From: Isoetes taiwanensis
Taxonomy: Eukaryota > Streptophyta > Lycopodiopsida > Isoetales > Isoetaceae
Assembly: GCA_021234155.1 (NCBI GenBank)
Contig: JAJEKV010000241.1
Location: 548,469 to 612,468 of the forward strand
Reading direction: 5' to 3'
DNA length: 64,000 nt
Position numbers and translations under genes: made by a program. Positions 59,317-64,000 of the stretch are shown piece after piece (the stretch's first letter is position 1; the number at the start of each line of letters is the position of its first letter). The notes beneath the pieces are model-generated. The model was not told where the DNA came from and searched no databases. It saw nothing but the letters and a program-made list of their open reading frames with translations.

Positions 59317-60655
59317 CAATACAAGGAGTTCACAGAGATACATCATCCATATACATCACAGAAGAACTAAAGAACTAGATCTAATCTATATCATAGAGTT
59401 AGGTTCTTTAATTAGAGTCTGGGAATCTAAATGGCTGCTATGGGTAATTTAATAGGCTAAACCTACTGATACAAAGGCTGGAAGACGGTTTAAGCTATTA
59501 AATTGACCAAATACCTGATCCTTGGCTCGCTCCTCCTGCCCTGAACTCGACCATCCTGCTGAATTACTAGAAGATGGAGCTAGAAGGGGAAACTAATGAG
59601 TCAAATCGCTCAGACAGAGTCTGGGAGGCGGTTTTGACTCCTGGAGCAAGCAAAACAGAGCCCTAAAACTCTATGGACGAAAATGGCAAGTTAGGGTTTC
59701 TCTTACCTAAATAGACAAGGGTTTAGGGCTAGGGTTTCCAATTATCCCTTTAAGCATGTGGGATAATTGGGTGTGGCCCACTTGCCTTTAATGACTAGGT
59801 GGCATAAAGTGTCCACATGGGAAAATGTGCACCTAGATAAATGTGCACATTGGTAAATGTGCACATTAATACATGCACATACCTTGCAAGTTGCCCCCTA
59901 GGGGCTACCCGCCTGGCTACACGTCGGCGTACACGTCAGTCGGGGTGGCGTGTACGCGTGACGAGGCAGTACAGTATACGTCCTGGGACCGTATACTGTG
60001 CTGGAACGTCACAGCTTCATCAGTGTTGCTAAGATCAGAGCAGCCAGCAAGCTTTCTTTGTGTGAGTTCTGAGCGGAGTAACTGCTCAAGAATAATACGT
60101 GATTGAAGGAAGCCAAGTGGATCTTCTTGCACTAAGAAGATTAAGGCTTTGTTGTACATTGTTGAGCTTGGTCTCTTAGAGCCAAGCTTTAATCCTAAAG
60201 GTCTGTCTCAGACTATTGAGAATTGCTGGAGTAGTTCTTCAAGCCCGTAGGTGACTGAATTTGGGTATATCTGAGAAAGCTCCATTTGATCTGTAAATTG
60301 ACGAGCAAGTACCTCAGGAACCAAATTAGATTTGGCCAAACAATATGGGGTAGGCGATTCCATCTACCTCCATATTGTTTACAGTCATTCGTTCCCCAAT
60401 AGAACGCACCAGATCGATTTGCTGTAACTAGAGACCAGGCTGCCGAATTTGCTTCCTTGAAGTTCTTTTTGGGCTTTTGATTGATCATGACCGCCGATCA
60501 GACACAACTATTGTGTAAATGGTTTAAAGGGTTATTTAAGTTGTATAACTTATACAATTGGAACCATTACCTCATTACTAGTTGGACTAATAGTTGTGTA
60601 GGCCAAGGGCAGTATCGGGTATTGCAAGCGCTTATATATTTTTGTACCCTTAACA
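59317..60655. other. No recognised gene
   Basis: Contains short motif repeats (TGTGCACMTDGRTAAATGTGCAC at about 59,825-59,865). No coding family or element end recognised. Confidence 0.3.
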
Positions 60656-60766
60656 TTTCTAAGTTGATAACTTAGAATATTACCCAAGCTAGAATAACTT
60701 AGAATATTCTAAGTTGATAGCTTGGGTAATATTCTAAGTTGATAACTTAGAATATTACCCAAGCTA
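60656..60766. repeat. Cluster of perfect palindromes and inverted repeats
   Basis: A 23-bp word (AACTTAGAATATTACCC plus AAGCTA) occurs at 60,669-60,691, inverted at 60,718-60,740, and again direct at 60,744-60,766. Between the first two lies a 20-bp perfect palindrome, AACTTAGAATATTCTAAGTT (60,696-60,715). TTCTAAGTT-GAT-AACTTAGAA junctions occur at about 60,656 and 60,733. The array can fold into several alternative cruciforms. Confidence 0.95.
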
Positions 60767-61604
60767 GTTGAGCAAATTATATTAAAAGGACCTAAGGAGC
60801 CTTTTCGTGCAATACTTGGTATCGTACTCCTGCATACTAGGTGTGCAGTTTGGCAAAGATCGGTGTTCTTGACCAGTAGCAGCCTTAATCCGGGATTAGA
60901 GTATGAGGCTACAATTCCAACACTCTTGAGAGTGTTGACAAATGGCAGTTTCGTCGTTGGGAGCTTGGGGCTCAAGTGGTGGGCCCATGAGGGCTTTGTT
61001 TTATGTGGGGATCGAACAAGAAAGACATTTAATATGTCTACAGTTCCTTTCTCTTTGTTCAAAATAATGAATCGACTCTGGGAGTCGAAATTGAAAGGTT
61101 CTAATGTATGTGTGTTGCACTGGGTGCATTATTGTGAAAATTAGGCAAGATTTTAGTCTAGGCCTAGATTGGTTACTTGGTGAATGGATGCAGTCAAGTT
61201 AAGATTGTTTCATCAAGAAATTAATTGTTCGTGTTATTTTCAGTCAGGTAAAGCGTGTAAATAGAGTGTATGGGCGCTCTATTGATATACAAATTGATGA
61301 TTTGTTCCATAGAAATGGAATATAGGTTATGTAACCATGATATAGGTTGTAGAGATCAACTTGTTATAAGGCTACTCATGGTTCTTCCCGAAAAGAACTT
61401 AAGAGATAGCATGTTAATATGCTTTACAAATTCAAAAGGTACATGTTATTAGTCCATAGCGTTGATTTAAGCTGGGCTTAAAGTGAACAAAACGGAATGA
61501 TAATGTGATCTAGGGCATTGGGGTTAATATATTATAAACCACCAATTCCATTATTTGTCAAAGCCAGACAAGGAGGTGAGGGAGAAGAAGAGACAAACTG
61601 AAAG

Positions 61605-61800
61605 AAAGCCACATCTGGGCATCTCCACTAAGCATAAAACCATCTGGGCATCTCCACTAAGCACAAAACCACAATACAAAAGCCACATCTGGGCATCTCC
61701 ATCAAGCACAAAACCACAATACAATAAAGAAAGCCACATCTGGGCATCTCCACTAAGCACAAAACCACAATACAATGCTCACAAAACCACAATACAATAC
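61605..61800 (-). repeat. Minisatellite, about four units of roughly 50 bp
   Basis: Units share CATCTGGGCATCTCCACTAA, then GCACAAAACCACAATACAA. Unit length varies, and the last part decays to ACAATACAAT microsatellite. It directly abuts ENE-like copy 2, whose 3' side faces it. Confidence 0.9.
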
Positions 61801-61819
61801 AATGCTGTAGATCAGTGAA

Positions 61820-61887
61820 ACCATTATAGCTGGGATTAAAAAACCTCGTCTTTCGGGTTTTCGAGGAAAAACCCTGGCCATAATAGC
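61820..61887 (-). promoter_or_regulatory. ENE-like RNA hairpin, copy 2
   Basis: On the minus strand the arms 61,887-61,872 and 61,835-61,820 pair through 11 consecutive positions, three of them G-U, then a two-base internal loop, then G-C, G-C and G-U. The core is U5 (61,871-61,867), helix CCUCG/CGAGG (perfect, 61,866-61,862 with 61,848-61,844) and U6 (61,843-61,838). The core closely matches copies 1 and 3, while the arm sequences differ. In transcript direction it is followed by the minisatellite. Confidence 0.65.
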
Positions 61888-62189
61888 AACACTAATCAGA
61901 AAAGGAACTAAAATAGTACAAGCACAGTAACATCTCGACAAATCTGAACAAAGTGCAACCAATAAAGTACATGCTCCTCCGGAAAAGCCAGGTTGCAAAT
62001 CTTCAGTCAAACTCCAAGGCATCATAATACCGCAACTCTGCATAAATTGAATAGTCCCAACAAACTCCAAGTCAACTAAGAAGTGCCGGAAGAATCTCTG
62101 CATATAAATCAACTCCAAGCAAATACAAGGAACAAGAGAGTCTCAGCATACTAATGGAGCACATACCCGAGACACTAGGGTCTCCCAAA

Positions 62190-62270
62190 TGGCACGAGGG
62201 CCAAAACATCACAACATGCACACTGGCACGAGGGCCATAAGTCACACCAACTCTCCTGGCACGAGGGCCC
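62190..62270 (+). repeat. Three GGCACGAGGGCC motifs
   Basis: The 12-mer recurs at about 62,195, 62,226 and 62,259, each after a pyrimidine or T. The same phrase is the core of the minisatellite at 3,300-3,415. Confidence 0.6.
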
Positions 62271-62322
62271 TCCCATGGAACTTAAGACTACCAGGAACTA
62301 GAAAAGCTAGACTATAGGTTAT

Positions 62323-62342
62323 GGGTGGGGTGGGAGGGTGGG
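62323..62342 (+). other. G-quadruplex-forming motif
   Basis: Five G tracts of 3-4 bases separated by single bases (GGGTGGGGTGGGAGGGTGGG). Single-base loops predict a very stable parallel quadruplex. No gene start is evident next to it. Confidence 0.8.
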
Positions 62343-63356
62343 TGGTTGGTGAGTCGGGTGAAGAGCGGAAGGGCAAACTAGAAACTGTGGAGACACAGAT
62401 GCGCTGATGAGAAATGGAAAGGTCCGAAGGGGTATAAAAGGGGATGAAAAACCTAACTGCCAAGGGGCAACCTAACTAACTGGCTTCGACAATTACATTT
62501 ATCTTCTTATCGTCATACGAAGATAAATTCAATTATTGTGCAAGAATGTGCAAGGTATTGTGTAATACTATGTGGGCTTTAATTTAAGCAATGGTTGAAC
62601 CAAGATATTTTGGTTCAAAAGATTCAAGCAATGCCTGAATAATTATGAGCAACATGCTCATATTGCTTTAAACCATAGTGATGTGTCCGTAATTGGATTC
62701 TGGCACAATGAATTGTCGGTTTGGACAATTAGAGTTCATTTTGGCAATTCAATTAGGTGTGTGTTGTCCACTTCTTTCCAGGGGAAGGAAGAATGGTTAT
62801 CCAATTGCACTTAGAGATGTGATATGCACATTCGGAGATGTCATATGCACTTTTACAAATCTTGACTTATAGATTGTTCTATAAATACCAAATTAAGTGT
62901 CCTTTATAAGCAAGGGTTTGCTTGAATGGCTCCATTTCTCTGGGGGAGGAAAGGTTTTATGACATCGGTAATGCCATCGATCCGAGCCATCGGATCGGTA
63001 TTCTCGAATGGGCGAGCATGCATCTCTCCCATGCGTACATGCATTGCATGTATTTTCTAGGGCTCTAGTTCATTTGGGGATCGCTATTTCTTGCAGGTTC
63101 TTCATCGACTTCTCATCGGCGTTCTCTCCTCTCTCAGCAGTTCCCTTGACTCCCACCCACCCTCCCTCCCTTAATGTGTATATTATTGTAAATGTTGTTT
63201 TTTTATCGCGTGGCACGCATGAACAGCCCCTCGTTTTTTCAAGGTTTTTTCTCTATTGATTTTTTGTTGATGGTGTGCAGGTCCAGGGGTGATGCGCGAC
63301 TTCGGTAATCTCTGTGGAGCGTGTGTTTTTTTGTGGGAACGTTATTGTCCAAGCCC
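62343..63356. other. No recognised gene
   Basis: AT-rich to mixed sequence. ATCGATCCGAGCCATCGGAT at about 62,976 is a short imperfect palindrome. The plus-strand context of ENE copy 3 gives no element family. Confidence 0.3.
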
Positions 63357-63441
63357 CTTGCCGAGATTTTATCGCTAGGGTTTTTCCTCGAAAACCCAAA
63401 AGGGCGGAGTTTTTTAATCCCGACGATAAGATCTTGGTAGG
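63357..63441 (+). promoter_or_regulatory. ENE-like RNA hairpin, copy 3
   Basis: Lower stem 63,357-63,374 pairs with 63,424-63,441 in 18 consecutive positions, four of them G-U, then a small internal loop and GGG/CCC (63,378-63,380 with 63,419-63,421). The core is U5 (63,381-63,385), CCUCG facing CGGAG with one mismatch, tip CCC-AAAA-GGG (63,395-63,404) and U6 (63,410-63,415). The arms share little sequence with copy 1. Confidence 0.7.
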
Positions 63442-64000
63442 TACACTAGCTAACATCTGTAGCACACAATTTTATTTTGGGTCCAGGCGTTATAACTGGA
63501 TATTCCCTATGTTTTTCATTTTTTTGGGTAGCCTGCGATGTGCAGCTACCCACTCTATACCATTGTAAAAAAACTGCTGAGATGAATGAAAAGCCTAGCT
63601 ATGGGAGCTTCTATCTGTTTTCGTGCGAGCCCTTATTCGAGAATGCGCGCTTTGTGAAAGATTGGAATTCAACCTAAGTGTGTCTTGGGGTTGTAAAAAA
63701 TTCTTGAACTTCAACAACTCCATTCATAGAATTTCTGACTTAGGGTCAAGAATTGAATGGATTAGAGCTCAATTGGAAGCTATTGGCATGGTCAAAAGCT
63801 GTTATAAAATGGAAATTCTACTGATCAGGTGCTTCAGTTAACTTTGTTTCGAACAACATATAAACTGAACCTAAAAGTTCACTAATTGGACTTTTTCAAA
63901 TTGTTTCTTTTTTAACAAATTTAGAAAAATATCGGCTATTATTATAGTGGATGTTCAAATAAGGAGGGGTTGTATCAAATACAATACACACTTTGATTTT
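63442..64000. other. No recognised gene at the right edge
   Basis: Only short unsupported frames. The window ends in AT-rich sequence. Confidence 0.3.

Noticed and set aside
61551-61818. Repetitive frames on both strands (CGFVLSGDAQMW type)
   Set aside because: They are translations of the 50-bp minisatellite, not a repeat protein.
59145-63441. Shared peptide VFPRKPKR..FF across the three ENE-like cores
   Set aside because: Core lengths between the closing GG and CC are 40, 37 and 38 bases, so indels are not multiples of three, and arms pair while changing sequence. This supports RNA structure, not protein.
1-64000. CRISPR array, bacterial operon or prophage
   Set aside because: No regularly spaced identical repeats, no operon structure; introns and plant retroelements show a eukaryotic nuclear genome.

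Overview
The window is nuclear DNA of a land plant with a large, repeat-rich genome. The evidence is a nuclear gene for a plastid protein (chloroplast sensor kinase, CSK) with GT-AG introns, plant Ty1/copia and Ty3/gypsy retrotransposons, a CACTA-type element, MITEs, a probable tRNA-derived SINE, and decayed aldo-keto reductase and peroxisomal beta-oxidation exons. Genes are sparse: about 64 kb holds one apparently intact gene. The LINE remnants have GC-rich, alga-like reverse transcriptase motifs. A fern, lycophyte or gymnosperm would fit, but I cannot fix the species.

Layout: 1-1.2 kb is a broken Ty3/gypsy pol. From 1.2 to 10 kb there is mostly unrecognised sequence with short local duplications and one unknown 162-residue ORF. 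At 10.0-14.0 kb lies a decayed aldo-keto reductase locus with its 3' half tandemly duplicated, followed by a possible small-heat-shock-protein scrap. From 14.5 to 29 kb there is anonymous DNA with a long-TIR MITE (16,964-17,411), a CACTA-type MITE (21,594-22,312, TSD GCA) and several 100-300 bp local duplications. At 29.1-32.9 kb are two related Ty3/gypsy LTR remnants. At 36.6-38.4 kb is a LINE ORF1/endonuclease remnant, and at 39.3 kb a probable SINE.

From 40.1 to 44.2 kb, minus strand, CSK can be assembled exon by exon. Directly upstream is a tandem duplication (44,579-46,372 and 46,373-55,411). Its first copy carries a 281-bp MITE. Its second copy is split by a solo LTR (46,857-54,437, TSD ACTAT), which contains a nested, nearly complete copia element (48,688-53,876, TSD CCCTT). 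Its LTRs differ at only 2 of 445 positions, yet its coding region is broken. At 55.8-56.2 kb is a decayed peroxisomal multifunctional-protein fragment, and at 57.7-59.3 kb a 5'-truncated LINE.

The most interesting signal is a structured RNA element present three times in the last 5 kb (59.1, 61.8 and 63.4 kb). A long stem, whose two arms differ between copies but pair within each copy, encloses a conserved core of U5 / short GC helix / U6. This is the architecture of an ENE, the U-rich loop that clamps a poly(A) tail in a triple helix. One copy sits near the 3' end of the truncated LINE. Other notable points are an in-frame 90-nt optional intron and a GC-AG intron in CSK, a clean empty-site/filled-site MITE pair, and a cluster of perfect palindromes at 60.66-60.77 kb.
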